A stretch of 64,000 nt of DNA from Pseudomonas sp. DNDY-54 (lineage in GTDB: Bacteria; Pseudomonadota; Gammaproteobacteria; Pseudomonadales; Pseudomonadaceae), in assembly GCF_019880365.1 (NCBI RefSeq), contig NZ_CP082271.1:124001-188000 (forward strand), written 5' to 3'. A program made the translations under genes and the position numbers. The notes under the pieces are model-generated. The model saw nothing but the letters and a program-made list of their open reading frames with translations. It ran no database searches and was not told the origin of the DNA. The number at the start of each line of letters is the position of its first letter. The stretch's first letter is position 1. Below are positions 8,682 through 17,498 of the stretch, one piece after another.

Positions 8682-9803
8682 TTAACCGTTGGTGCGTACG
8701 ACCTGGCCGTCACGGCACATCAGGCACGCAGCGACGATGTCGTCTTCAAGATTGAGCTGGAACTTGGCTTCGCCATCGATCACCAGCTTGAGGAAGTCCA
8801 GCAGGTTGCGGGCGTATAGCGCCGACGCATCCGCTGGCACGAGGGTCGCCAGGTTGGTGTAGCCAACCAGGGTCACGCCGTGCTTGACCACCACCTGATC
8901 GGCTTCGGTCAATGGACAGTTACCGCCCTGGGAGGCGGCGAGGTCGATCACCACCGAACCGGGCTTCATCTGCTGCACGGTTTCTTCCTGCAGCAGCGTC
9001 GGCGCCTTGCGGCCTGGAATCAGCGCAGTGGTGATGATGATGTCGGCCTGCTTGGCACGCTCGTGCACGGCCTGCGCCTGACGCGCCATCCAGCTGGCTG
9101 GCATCGGTCGGGCGTAGCCACCGACACCTTCGGCGCATTCGCGCTCTTCGTCGGTCTCGCAGGGCACGTCGACGAACTTGGCGCCGAGCGATTCGATCTG
9201 CTCCTTCACCGCCGGACGCACGTCCGAGGCTTCGATCACCGCGCCCAGACGCTTGGCCGTCGCAATGGCCTGCAGGCCGGCAACACCGGCGCCGAGAATC
9301 AGCACGCGTGCGGCTTTCACCGTACCGGCGGCAGTCATCAGCATCGGCATGAAGCGTGGGTACTGGTTGGCGGCGACCATCACCGCCTTGTATCCGGCAA
9401 TGTTGGCCTGGGAGGAGAGCACGTCGAGGCTCTGCGCGCGCGAGGTGCGCGGCGCCGCTTCCAGGGCGAAGGCGGTGATGCCGCGTTCGGCCATGCGTGC
9501 GATGTTGTCGTTGTCGAAGGGATTGAGCATGCCGATCAATACCGTGCCTGGCTGCATCTGCGCCAGTTCGGTTTCGCTCGGTGCGTTCACCTTCAGCAGG
9601 ATCTCTGCTGCGAACGCCGCAGCGGCATCGGCGATGGTTGCGCCTGCCGCTTCGAAGGCACTGTCCGGAACACTGGCCTGTACGCCAGCTCCGCTCTGCA
9701 CCGTCACCCGATGCCCTTGCCCGATCAGCTTTTTGATGGTTTCCGGTGTCGCGGCAACGCGCGTCTCACCGGGCCTGGTTTCGAGAGGAACACCAATGTG
9801 CAT
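8682..9803 (-). CDS. pntAA: NAD(P) transhydrogenase, alpha-1 subunit (NAD-binding)
   Basis: 373-aa soluble domain I of the transhydrogenase. It starts MHIGVPLETRPGETRVAATPETI, the AlaDH/PNT N-terminal pattern, and contains the dinucleotide fold VLILGAGVAGLQAIATAKRLGA and VIDLAASQGGNCPLTEADQVV. It binds NAD(H) and passes hydride to the NADP-binding domain of PntB. It is the first gene of the pntAA-pntAB-pntB operon and is divergent from the type II secretion operon. Confidence 0.97.
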   Translation of the reverse strand: MHIGVPLETRPGETRVAATPETIKKLIGQGHRVTVQSGAGVQASVPDSAFEAAGATIADAAAAFAAEILLKVNAPSETELAQMQPGTVLIGMLNPFDNDNIARMAERGITAFALEAAPRTSRAQSLDVLSSQANIAGYKAVMVAANQYPRFMPMLMTAAGTVKAARVLILGAGVAGLQAIATAKRLGAVIEASDVRPAVKEQIESLGAKFVDVPCETDEERECAEGVGGYARPMPASWMARQAQAVHERAKQADIIITTALIPGRKAPTLLQEETVQQMKPGSVVIDLAASQGGNCPLTEADQVVVKHGVTLVGYTNLATLVPADASALYARNLLDFLKLVIDGEAKFQLNLEDDIVAACLMCRDGQVVRTNG

Positions 9804-10330
9804 TGTTCTTGTTCTCCTGCTTGATCGTAACCAGCGGGCCGCTCGGTAATCCGGCTATGCACCGCTGGTGTTACTTTTCGCCCGACCACTGCGGATGGCG
9901 GCTGGGTGTGGATCGGCTAACGGGCCCCTGCACTGCTGGTCGAGCTCGCTATGGCGCGGCATTCTGCAAGGACTGAAAAAATCAAACAACTGTTTTAATG
10001 AGAACGGCAAAGTGGCGCTTCGTTCACGTTGTGACCGTTAGGTTGCTTGGCATCGCTACAGCCAGCGCCGATATTGGCTTCGACCTTCGTCTAAGGTTCC
10101 GAGCCAGGATGTGCGCGGCGAACTCATGAATGACGGGCTATAGGCGCGGTATTCGTCCGAAAGCCTTGGCTATATTTGACCTGGGTGCTGATTTGAGACG
10201 GTTCTGTCCGTTGCGGCGAAAAAACTGCCAAAGGTTTGCAATGTCATGCATTCCTTGTAGTCCAAAGCTGTTGGTCGCGCTGGCTTCAAGCCGACCTACT
10301 TGAATTGCAATGTCTGCGGGAAGATTCAGC
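9804..10330. other. Divergent intergenic region between pntAA and gspE
   Basis: About 530 bp with no supportable gene. It must hold the promoters for the two divergent operons. I see no convincing -35/-10 pair, REP element or terminator. AT-richer stretches lie near 9975-10010. Confidence 0.6.
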
Positions 10331-11845
10331 ATGGCCGAACTGGACGTGAACGAGATAACCACTCTGCTGGAGGAACCGGCTCCGCGTCGGCTGCCTTTCG
10401 CCTTTGCTCGTCGTCATGGCGTGCTCCTGCAGGAGCGGCCGGAAGGCCTGCGTTTGTGCGCGCGCGAGGGCGCGCCGTTGACCGCACTGCAGGAAGCGCA
10501 GCGCATTGCCGGAGGGCCGCTGGCCATGCAATGGCTGGCGCAGGATGCGTTCGAACAGGCACTGAGCGCTGCCTACCAGCACGATTCTTCCGCGGCGATG
10601 CTGATGGTCGAAGGGCTGGGCGATGAGATGGATTTGCATAGCCTGGCCGACCAGATACAGGAAACCGAAGACCTGCTGGAGCAGGAAGACGACGCGCCGA
10701 TCATCCGCCTGATCAACGCCATTCTCGGTGAGGCGATCAAGGAGAACGCGTCCGATATACACGTCGAAACCTTTGAGAAACGCCTGGTGATCCGCTTCCG
10801 CATCGACGGCATCCTGCGTGAAGTGGTGCAGCCCAAGCGCGAGCTGGCGGCGCTGCTGGTGTCGCGGATCAAGGTCATGGCGAGGCTGGACATCGCCGAG
10901 AAGCGCATCCCTCAGGACGGCCGAATTTCTCTGCGAGTTGGCGGGCGCGAAGTGGACATTCGGGTTTCGACCCTGCCGTCGGCCAACGGCGAACGTGTGG
11001 TGCTGCGTCTGCTCGACAAGCAGGCCGGGCGCCTGACCTTGCGCCACCTGGGCATGAGCGATCGCGACCGCAAGGTGATGGAACAGGCGGTCCAGAAGCC
11101 GCACGGGATCATTCTTGTCACCGGGCCGACCGGGTCGGGTAAGACCACCACGCTGTACGCCAGTCTCGTCACGCTCAACGACCGTACGCGCAACATCCTT
11201 ACTGTCGAGGACCCGATCGAGTACAACCTCGAAGGCATCGGCCAGACGCAGGTCAACACCAAGGTCGACATGACCTTTGCCCGTGGTCTGCGCGCCATTT
11301 TGCGTCAGGACCCGGACGTGGTGATGGTCGGCGAGATCCGCGACCAGGAAACCGCGGACATGGCGGTGCAGGCCTCGCTCACCGGTCACCTGGTGCTCTC
11401 GACGCTGCACACCAACAGCGCCATCGGCGCGGTCACGCGCCTGGTGGATATGGGCGTCGAGCCATTCTTGATCTCATCTTCGCTGCTTGGGGTGCTGGCC
11501 CAACGCCTCGTCCGCGTACTGTGTAATGACTGCAAACGTGCCTATGTCGCCGACGAAGCCGAATGTGCGCTGTTCGGCCTCGACCCGAGCGAGGCGCCGA
11601 CCCTGTACCACGCCGAGGGCTGCGATGTGTGCCGGCAGCTGGGTTACCGCGGCCGGACGGGCATCTATGAGCTGGTGATGTTCGATGACACCCTGCGCAG
11701 CATGATTCACACCCGGGCACCCGAGCAGGACATGCTTCGCCATGCGCGCCGGCTGGGCCCAAGCATTCGCGAAGACGGCCTGCGTAAGGTGCGTGAGGGC
11801 GTGACCACCATCGAAGAAGTGTTGCGCGTGACCCGCGAGGAATAA
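10331..11845 (+). CDS. gspE: Type II secretion ATPase GspE (XcpR)
   Basis: Cytoplasmic hexameric ATPase that powers pseudopilus assembly. It is 504 aa from the ATG at 10331, preceded by GGGAAG at a 7-nt spacing; an in-frame ATG at 10310 lacks such a site. Motifs in order: N-terminal XcpR-like RLPFAFARRHGV, Walker A GPTGSGKT, Asp box LTVEDPIEY, Walker B VMVGEIRDQETA, His box LSTLHTN, and a tetracysteine zinc site (CNDC and CDVC about 40 residues apart). It is the first gene of the gspE-M operon. Confidence 0.96.
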   Translation: MAELDVNEITTLLEEPAPRRLPFAFARRHGVLLQERPEGLRLCAREGAPLTALQEAQRIAGGPLAMQWLAQDAFEQALSAAYQHDSSAAMLMVEGLGDEMDLHSLADQIQETEDLLEQEDDAPIIRLINAILGEAIKENASDIHVETFEKRLVIRFRIDGILREVVQPKRELAALLVSRIKVMARLDIAEKRIPQDGRISLRVGGREVDIRVSTLPSANGERVVLRLLDKQAGRLTLRHLGMSDRDRKVMEQAVQKPHGIILVTGPTGSGKTTTLYASLVTLNDRTRNILTVEDPIEYNLEGIGQTQVNTKVDMTFARGLRAILRQDPDVVMVGEIRDQETADMAVQASLTGHLVLSTLHTNSAIGAVTRLVDMGVEPFLISSSLLGVLAQRLVRVLCNDCKRAYVADEAECALFGLDPSEAPTLYHAEGCDVCRQLGYRGRTGIYELVMFDDTLRSMIHTRAPEQDMLRHARRLGPSIREDGLRKVREGVTTIEEVLRVTREE

Positions 11846-11848
11846 GCA

Positions 11849-12016
11849 ATGAGTTGTACCGCTACAGGGACCGTTAGGGCGCTGCGTGCCCGCGAGCACG
11901 ATGTGCAGCGATTGGGCGCGCTGAAGGCTGCCGGCATGGGGCTGCGGTGCGGCAGTAGCGGTCGTCTGCCGGTCGCGAATGGCTGCGCCGATCCGCGCGG
12001 CGGAGTGATTGCCTGA
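11849..12016 (+). CDS. Candidate 55-aa small protein between gspE and gspF
   Basis: Short frame MSCTATGTVRALRAREHDVQ... ending GGVIA. The ATG has GAGG 8 nt upstream, and its stop overlaps the gspF start (TGATG), the layout of a translationally coupled operon gene. It is Ala/Gly/Arg-rich, with no hydrophobic segment and three cysteines. In other Xcp operons I recall, gspE and gspF abut, so this 170-bp spacer is unusual. It may be a leader frame that couples gspF translation or may be chance. No family is recognised. Confidence 0.35.
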   Translation: MSCTATGTVRALRAREHDVQRLGALKAAGMGLRCGSSGRLPVANGCADPRGGVIA

Positions 12017-13230
12017 TGGCGGCGTTCGAATACATCGCGCTCGACCCACGTGGCCGCGAGCAGAAAGGCCTGATCGAGGCGGACAGTCCCCGACAGGCGC
12101 GCCAGCTGCTGCGCGAGAAGCAATGGTCGCCGCTGGAGGTCAAACAGGCCAAATCCAAGGAAGATACCGGCGGCGGCGGGTTTGCCTTCGGCCGTGGTCT
12201 GTCGGCGCGCGACCTGGCGTTGGTGACCCGCCAGTTAGCAACCCTCGTGCAGGCTGCGCTGCCCATTGAGGAAGCCCTGCGTGCCGCCGCCGCGCAGTCG
12301 ACCTCGCAGAAGATCAAATCGATGCTGCTGGCCGTGCGCGCACGCGTGATGGAAGGCCATAGCCTGGCGGGATCGCTGCGTGACTATCCGTCGGCGTTTC
12401 CCGAGCTGTATCGGGCTACCGTCGCCGCGGGTGAGCACGCCGGGCATCTTGGGCTGGTGCTGGATCAGCTGGCCGACTACACCGATCAGCGTCAGCAGTC
12501 GCGGCAGAAGATCCAACTGGCGCTGCTGTATCCGGTGATCCTGCTGGTGGCCTCACTGGCCATCGTGGTGTTGCTGCTGGGTTACGTGGTGCCGGATGTG
12601 GTCAAGGTTTTCGTCAATACCGGGCAGCAGCTCCCGGCGTTGACCACCGGTTTGATTGCGGTCAGCGAGCTTGTTCAACGCTGGGGTTGGCTGATGTTCG
12701 TGGGTCTCGTGGCAGCAGCCTTTGCCATGCGCCAGGCGCTGCGTGACGACAAGATCAAGCGCCGCTGGCATGCCTTCATCTTGCGAATCCCACTGGTGGG
12801 GCGTCTGGCGCGAGCGACCAACACCGCACGCTTTGCCTCGACGCTGGCGATCCTGACCCGCAGTGGCGTGCCCTTGGTGGATGCGCTGGGCATCGCGGCG
12901 GCGGTGATCGCCAATCTGCGCATCCGCGACAAGGTGATCGAGGCGGCTCAGCGGGTGCGCGAAGGCGGTAGCCTGACCCGCGCGCTGGATGCCACCGGCG
13001 AGTTTCCGCCGATGATGCTGCACATGATTGCCAGCGGCGAGAAATCCGGCGAGCTCGATCAGATGCTGGCCCGCACCGCGCGCAATCAGGAAAACGACCT
13101 GGCTGCGCAGATCTCGCTGTTGGTGGGTCTTTTCGAGCCCTTCATGCTGGTGTTCATGGGGGCTGTGGTATTGGTGATCGTCCTGGCGATCCTGCTGCCG
13201 ATTCTTTCTCTCAATCAACTGGTGGGCTAG
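12016..13230 (+). CDS. gspF: Type II secretion inner-membrane platform protein GspF (XcpS)
   Basis: 404 aa, the usual length. It starts MAAFEYIALDPRGREQKGLIEADSPRQARQLLREK, the GspF/PilC N-terminus, with two repeated cytoplasmic T2SSF domains (about 70-195 and 275-395). Three membrane segments are visible (LLYPVILLVASLAIVVLLLGYVVPDVV near 175; WGWLMFVGLVAAAFAM near 220; the C-terminal FMLVFMGAVVLVIVLAILLPIL). It links the GspE ATPase to the pseudopilus and GspL/M. Its stop touches the gspG start region. Confidence 0.96.
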   Translation: MAAFEYIALDPRGREQKGLIEADSPRQARQLLREKQWSPLEVKQAKSKEDTGGGGFAFGRGLSARDLALVTRQLATLVQAALPIEEALRAAAAQSTSQKIKSMLLAVRARVMEGHSLAGSLRDYPSAFPELYRATVAAGEHAGHLGLVLDQLADYTDQRQQSRQKIQLALLYPVILLVASLAIVVLLLGYVVPDVVKVFVNTGQQLPALTTGLIAVSELVQRWGWLMFVGLVAAAFAMRQALRDDKIKRRWHAFILRIPLVGRLARATNTARFASTLAILTRSGVPLVDALGIAAAVIANLRIRDKVIEAAQRVREGGSLTRALDATGEFPPMMLHMIASGEKSGELDQMLARTARNQENDLAAQISLLVGLFEPFMLVFMGAVVLVIVLAILLPILSLNQLVG

Positions 13231-13235
13231 TGAGC

Positions 13236-13670
13236 ATGACCTTGAACGAACGTAAGCAGAGGGGTTTTACCCTAATCGAAATCATGGTGGTGGTGGTGAT
13301 CCTCGGGATTCTCGCCGCGCTGGTGGTGCCTCAGGTGATGAACCGTCCGGATCAGGCCAAGGTGACGGTGGCCAAGGGTGACATCAAGGCCATTGGCGCC
13401 GCCCTCGACATGTACAAGCTGGACAACTATTCCTACCCCAGCACTCAGCAGGGGCTGGACGCGCTGGTGGAAAAGCCCGGTGGCAATCCGCAGCCAAAGA
13501 ACTGGAACCGCGACGGTTACCTCAAGCGTGTTCCCAAGGATCCGTGGGGCAACGAGTACCAATACCTGTCGCCGGGTACCCAAGGTCAGTTCGATCTGTA
13601 CTCCTATGGCGCTGACGGCAAGCAGGGCGGGTCTGACCTGAACGCGGATATCGGTAACTGGGACCTCTGA
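13236..13670 (+). CDS. gspG: Major pseudopilin GspG (XcpT)
   Basis: Major subunit of the type II secretion pseudopilus. The type IV prepilin signal is ERKQRG|FTLIEIMVVVVILGILAALVVPQVM, with Glu at +5 and cleavage after Gly by PilD. The C-terminal half has the GspG calcium-loop region (KDPWGNEYQYLSPG ... GADGKQGGSDLNADIGNWDL). About 144 aa from the ATG at 13236; a GTG two codons upstream (13230) overlaps the gspF stop and is a possible alternative start. It closely resembles P. aeruginosa XcpT as I remember it. Confidence 0.96.
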   Translation: MTLNERKQRGFTLIEIMVVVVILGILAALVVPQVMNRPDQAKVTVAKGDIKAIGAALDMYKLDNYSYPSTQQGLDALVEKPGGNPQPKNWNRDGYLKRVPKDPWGNEYQYLSPGTQGQFDLYSYGADGKQGGSDLNADIGNWDL

Positions 13671-13673
13671 TCG

Positions 13674-14249
13674 ATGCCTCGGGCGCGCCGAGAGGGCGGC
13701 TTCACGCTGATCGAACTGCTGGTGGTGATCGTCATCCTCGGCAGTCTGGTGGGCCTGGCGGTGCTCTCGATGGGCAGCTCCAGTTCGTCCCGTGAGGTGC
13801 GGGACGAAGCGCAGCGACTAGCGACGCTGATCGGCCTGATGGTCGATGAAGCGGTACTTGATAGCCGGGAGTATGGCTTGCTGATCAGCAAGGACGGCTA
13901 CCGGGTGATGCACTACGACGAGGCCGATGCGCGCTGGCGCGATGCCGGAGACGGGAAGGCACATCAGGCGCCGGAATGGATGCAGCTGGAGCTGGAGCTC
14001 GATGGTTCGCCGCTAAAACTGGTGGCGCCGGTCAAGCGCGAGGACGACCCCATCGGGCTCTCCGACGACGAGGATCGCGAGCGACGGCGCGCGCCTCGCG
14101 TGCAGCCGCAGCTGCTGATCCTGTCCAGCGGTGAGCTTTCACCGTTCACGCTGACGTTCTCCGATAATCGCCCGGGCGGTACTGGCTGGGTGGTTTCCAG
14201 CGATGGTTTCAGCATGCCTCGTGCTGTACCTGAGGAAACGCGTCGATGA
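13674..14249 (+). CDS. gspH: Minor pseudopilin GspH (XcpU)
   Basis: 191 aa with a prepilin leader, MPRARREGG|FTLIELLVVIVILGSLVGLAVL. A charged linker (REDDPIGLSDDEDRERRRAPR) separates it from a C-terminal strand region ending SSDGFSMPRAVPEETRR. GspH joins the tip to the GspG shaft. It starts 3 bases after gspG and overlaps gspI by 4 bases. Confidence 0.93.
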   Translation: MPRARREGGFTLIELLVVIVILGSLVGLAVLSMGSSSSSREVRDEAQRLATLIGLMVDEAVLDSREYGLLISKDGYRVMHYDEADARWRDAGDGKAHQAPEWMQLELELDGSPLKLVAPVKREDDPIGLSDDEDRERRRAPRVQPQLLILSSGELSPFTLTFSDNRPGGTGWVVSSDGFSMPRAVPEETRR

Positions 14250-14653
14250 GCCATGGACAGGCCCGTTCTCAGGGATTCACTCTGCTGGAAGTGCTGGTGG
14301 CTCTGGCGATCTTCGCCATCGTCGCCGCGGTGGTGTTGACCGCGGCCGGCCGCAGCGTAAACAACGCCGGGCGACTGGAAGCGCTGATCCTCGCCGGCTG
14401 GATTGCTGATAACCGGCTCACCGAGCTGCAGTTGCAGCAGCCGGCCCCGAGCGTCGGGCGGGAAGATCTGGAGCTGGAGTTTGGAGGCCGCCAGTGGCAG
14501 ACACTCAGCGACGTGCAAACCAGCGGAACGCCTGGGCTGCTGCGTATTCGGGTCTGGGTGGCGGCTGTCGAACCGCGTCGCGGCAACAATGAAGGCTCGA
14601 TAGAGCAGCGCGCCGTAACCAGCCTGACGGGCTTCGTCGGGGTTGACCCATGA
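14246..14653 (+). CDS. gspI: Minor pseudopilin GspI (XcpV)
   Basis: 135 aa, prepilin leader MSHGQARSQG|FTLLEVLVALAIFAIVAAVVLTAAG with Glu at +5. The family pattern GWIADNRLTELQL follows the N-terminal helix. GspI nucleates the tip complex with GspJ and GspK. It starts inside the end of gspH and overlaps gspJ by 4 bases. Confidence 0.94.
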   Translation: MSHGQARSQGFTLLEVLVALAIFAIVAAVVLTAAGRSVNNAGRLEALILAGWIADNRLTELQLQQPAPSVGREDLELEFGGRQWQTLSDVQTSGTPGLLRIRVWVAAVEPRRGNNEGSIEQRAVTSLTGFVGVDP

Positions 14654-15372
14654 TCGGCCGACCCGGGACATATCGCGTCGCGGCGGGCTTTACCTTGCTG
14701 GAGTTGCTGATCGCCATCGCGCTGTTTGCACTGTTGGGGCTGGCGACCTACCGCATGCTTGAGGCTGTGTTGCGCAGTGATGAAGTGATACGGGCCCAGG
14801 AAACCCAGTTACGTGAGCTCGGCCGCGCCGTGTGGCGGCTGGAGCAAGACCTTGTCCAGGCCGTGCCGCGCCCGGTACGTGATGGTTACGGTGATGAACA
14901 GAACGCCTTCGTCGGCCAGCTCGCTGGCTTCGAGGGCGGTGCCGCGGTGGAGTTGACCCGCAGTGGCTGGCGTAACCCCACCGGAATGCGCCGGGCCAAC
15001 CTGCAGCGGGTGCGTTGGCGTCTCGCCGGTGACAGCCTGGAGCGGCTCTATTGGATCGTGCTCGACCGCGATATCGACAGCGAACCGCGTGTGCAGCGGG
15101 TGCTGGACGACGTGATCGAGTTGCGCCTGCGCTATCTGGACGCGGAAAACAGCTGGCACGAAGAATGGCCGCCCTTCGAGTTCGGCCGTGGCGATCCGGA
15201 GGAACAGGCGCGGCGGCTACCGGTTGCCGTGGAGGTCTCGTTCGATCACCAGCGCTACGGCACCATTACCCGTCTGGTGCGCCTGCCTGACGGCCCCGCA
15301 CCCGCGCCGCAATTCGTCCAGCCGGACGCTCAGGGCGTACCCGAGCCAGTTTCAGAGGGCGAGCTGCAATGA
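14650..15372 (+). CDS. gspJ: Minor pseudopilin GspJ (XcpW)
   Basis: 240 aa with leader MIGRPGTYRVAAG|FTLLELLIAIALFALLGLATYRML. The GspJ signatures are LRELGRAVWRLEQDLVQAVPRPVRD and ELTRSGWRNPTGMRRANLQRVRW. It is part of the GspI-J-K tip. It overlaps gspI and gspK by four bases each, so the five pseudopilins should be produced together. Confidence 0.95.
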   Translation: MIGRPGTYRVAAGFTLLELLIAIALFALLGLATYRMLEAVLRSDEVIRAQETQLRELGRAVWRLEQDLVQAVPRPVRDGYGDEQNAFVGQLAGFEGGAAVELTRSGWRNPTGMRRANLQRVRWRLAGDSLERLYWIVLDRDIDSEPRVQRVLDDVIELRLRYLDAENSWHEEWPPFEFGRGDPEEQARRLPVAVEVSFDHQRYGTITRLVRLPDGPAPAPQFVQPDAQGVPEPVSEGELQ

Positions 15373-16352
15373 AGGCGCAGCGCGGTGTCGCGCTGATTAC
15401 CGTGTTGCTGGTCGTGGCCATTGTCACCGTGGTCTGCGCTGGGATGATCGCCCGTCAGCAGTTATCGATCCGCGGCACGGCGAATCAGGCGCAGGCGCGC
15501 CAAGCCTGGCACTACGCACTGGGCGGAGAAGCCTTGGCACAATCCATATTGCGCCGCGATCTGCGGGCGTCTGGTACCGGCGCCGGGCAACCGCCTGTCG
15601 ATCACCTGCTCGAGCCCTGGGCATTGCCGCAGCCGGCGTATGACCTCGACGAAGGCCAAGGGCAGGTTCAGGTCCGCATTGAAGACCTGGCTGGGCGCTT
15701 CAACCTCAACAGCCTGGTGCAGCAACAACAACCCAACGCAGCGGCACTCGCGCAGTTTCGGCGGCTGCTGCTACGTTTGCAGATCAGCGAACCCTATGCC
15801 GAGCGTCTGGTCGATTGGCTGGACACTGACCAGCAACCCAGTGGCGAGCAGGGTGCCGAAGACAATGCCTATCTGCTGCTCGATCCGCCCTACCGAACAG
15901 GCGGACGTCGTATCGAGGATCTCTCTGAACTGCGATTGCTGCTGGACATGCGAGACGAGGACTTCCAGCGTCTCGCGCCTTTTGTCACGGCGCTGCCAGC
16001 GGACACCCCGTTGAACGTCAATACCGCCAGCGCCATGGTGCTGTCGAGCCTCGCTGACAGCCTCAGCCTGAGCACTGCCGAGGCGCTGGTGCAGGCGCGG
16101 CAGGCGGGACCCTTTCGCGATGCTGCAAACTTCATGGCGCAACCGGCGCTTGGCGGTGTCCAACTGCAGGGCACCAGCGTGGCGGTCACGAGTCAGTTCT
16201 TTCAGGCCACCAGCGAGGTGCGTCTCGCTGACCGCCGCCTCGCGCTGGTAAGCCGGCTGCGACGTGAGGAAGACGGCGAAGTCCGCGTTCTTCAGCGAAA
16301 CCTGGGGCAACCGCCACGGCTGCCTCGCCAAACCAACGATGGAGAGCGATAG
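15369..16352 (+). CDS. gspK: Minor pseudopilin GspK (XcpX)
   Basis: 327 aa, the large tip pseudopilin. Leader MKAQRG|VALITVLLVVAIVTVVCAGMIARQQ lacks the +5 Glu, which is normal for GspK and fits its place at the tip. The body has LAGRFNLNSLV, the VDWLDTDQQPSGEQGAEDNAY calcium-binding region and a helix-hairpin-like NVNTASAMVLSSLADSLSLSTAEALV. It overlaps gspJ; gspL follows after 3 bases. Confidence 0.95.
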   Translation: MKAQRGVALITVLLVVAIVTVVCAGMIARQQLSIRGTANQAQARQAWHYALGGEALAQSILRRDLRASGTGAGQPPVDHLLEPWALPQPAYDLDEGQGQVQVRIEDLAGRFNLNSLVQQQQPNAAALAQFRRLLLRLQISEPYAERLVDWLDTDQQPSGEQGAEDNAYLLLDPPYRTGGRRIEDLSELRLLLDMRDEDFQRLAPFVTALPADTPLNVNTASAMVLSSLADSLSLSTAEALVQARQAGPFRDAANFMAQPALGGVQLQGTSVAVTSQFFQATSEVRLADRRLALVSRLRREEDGEVRVLQRNLGQPPRLPRQTNDGER

Positions 16353-16355
16353 CTC

Positions 16356-17498
16356 ATGGACTGCCTGTTTCTGCCCGCCGATTGCAGCCCCCGGCTAGAC
16401 GCCGACACTCAGGTTTACTGGTTGCCAGGCGAGGGCAAGGGTGGCTGGATGTCGCTGGAGAACTGTATCGAACAGGCACCCGCGGCGGTGACGCTGGTGC
16501 TGCCGGCCGAGGTGTGCAGTGCGTTCGCGGTCAACCTGCCGACCCGCAAGGCTCGCTGGGTCAACCAGGCGTTGGCGTATGCGGTCGAGGAGCTGCTCGC
16601 CGAAAACGTCGATGACCTGCACTTGACCCACGGTGACGCGCTGGACGACGGCCGCCGTCGGGTCATCGCGATCCGCCGGCAGCTACTCGCGGATTGGCTG
16701 GAAGATTTGCAGGCGCTGGGACTGACAATTGTCGCTATTCACGTCGATGCCGATTTGCTCCCTCGGGACGGCACGCAGCTGCTGGTCATCGACGGCCGCG
16801 CGCTGCTCGGAGGCGCCGCGGAAGCGCGACTGGCCTTCGACAGCCAGCAATGGCCGCACCTGGCCGCTCAGTGCGCGTCACCCCGCCACGGTCACGGCAC
16901 GCTAGATGAGTCGCCAGCACTGCTGGATGACTACCAGAGGGTCGACGACCCCTACCGTTTCCTCGCCGCGGGACGCGCCGCTTCGTTGAATCTGGCCCAA
17001 GGTGACTTCGCCGTGAAGGCCGCCGGCAGTGGGCTCGGCCAGTGGAAACCGGTCTTGCTGGTGCTTGCGCTGGTGCTGGCCGTGCAATTGATCTTCAACC
17101 TGGTCCAGGCCTGGTCGCTGGAACGCCAGGCCGATCACTATGCCGAAGCCAGTCGCGCGCTCTACAGCGAGCTGTTCCCGGAGGACCGGCGCATCGTCAA
17201 CCTGCGCGCGCAGTTCGACGAACACATCGGTCAGAGCGCCGGGGGCTCGGCCGGCTTTATGCGCTTGCTCGACGAGGTAGCGCTTGTCATGGCCGAGGGG
17301 GTTCCGGTGTCGATCAGCCAGCTGGACTACAACCAGGCGCGCGGCGACCTCGCGCTGCAGGTTCGGGCCAGTGATTTCGCAGCGCTGGAACAACTGCGTC
17401 AGCGTCTGGGCGAGACCGGTGAAAGTGTCCAGCTGGGCTCAGCCAGCCGTGACGGTGACGCCGTCAGTGCCCGCGTGGTGATTGGAGGTCGAGGATGA
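16356..17498 (+). CDS. gspL: Type II secretion assembly protein GspL (XcpY)
   Basis: 380 aa. The N-terminal actin-like cytoplasmic domain (about 1-225, including NLPTRKARWVNQALAYAVEELLAENVDDLHL) binds GspE. One membrane helix (WKPVLLVLALVLAVQLIFNLVQAW) lies near 230-253, and a ferredoxin-like periplasmic domain follows to the C-terminus. It anchors the ATPase to the membrane and pairs with GspM. It overlaps gspM by four bases. Confidence 0.93.
   Translation: MDCLFLPADCSPRLDADTQVYWLPGEGKGGWMSLENCIEQAPAAVTLVLPAEVCSAFAVNLPTRKARWVNQALAYAVEELLAENVDDLHLTHGDALDDGRRRVIAIRRQLLADWLEDLQALGLTIVAIHVDADLLPRDGTQLLVIDGRALLGGAAEARLAFDSQQWPHLAAQCASPRHGHGTLDESPALLDDYQRVDDPYRFLAAGRAASLNLAQGDFAVKAAGSGLGQWKPVLLVLALVLAVQLIFNLVQAWSLERQADHYAEASRALYSELFPEDRRIVNLRAQFDEHIGQSAGGSAGFMRLLDEVALVMAEGVPVSISQLDYNQARGDLALQVRASDFAALEQLRQRLGETGESVQLGSASRDGDAVSARVVIGGRG

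Noticed and set aside
13230..13235. GTG as the gspG start
   Set aside because: Possible, but the ATG at 13236 gives a leader of usual length and neither has a clear ribosome site; kept only as an alternative.
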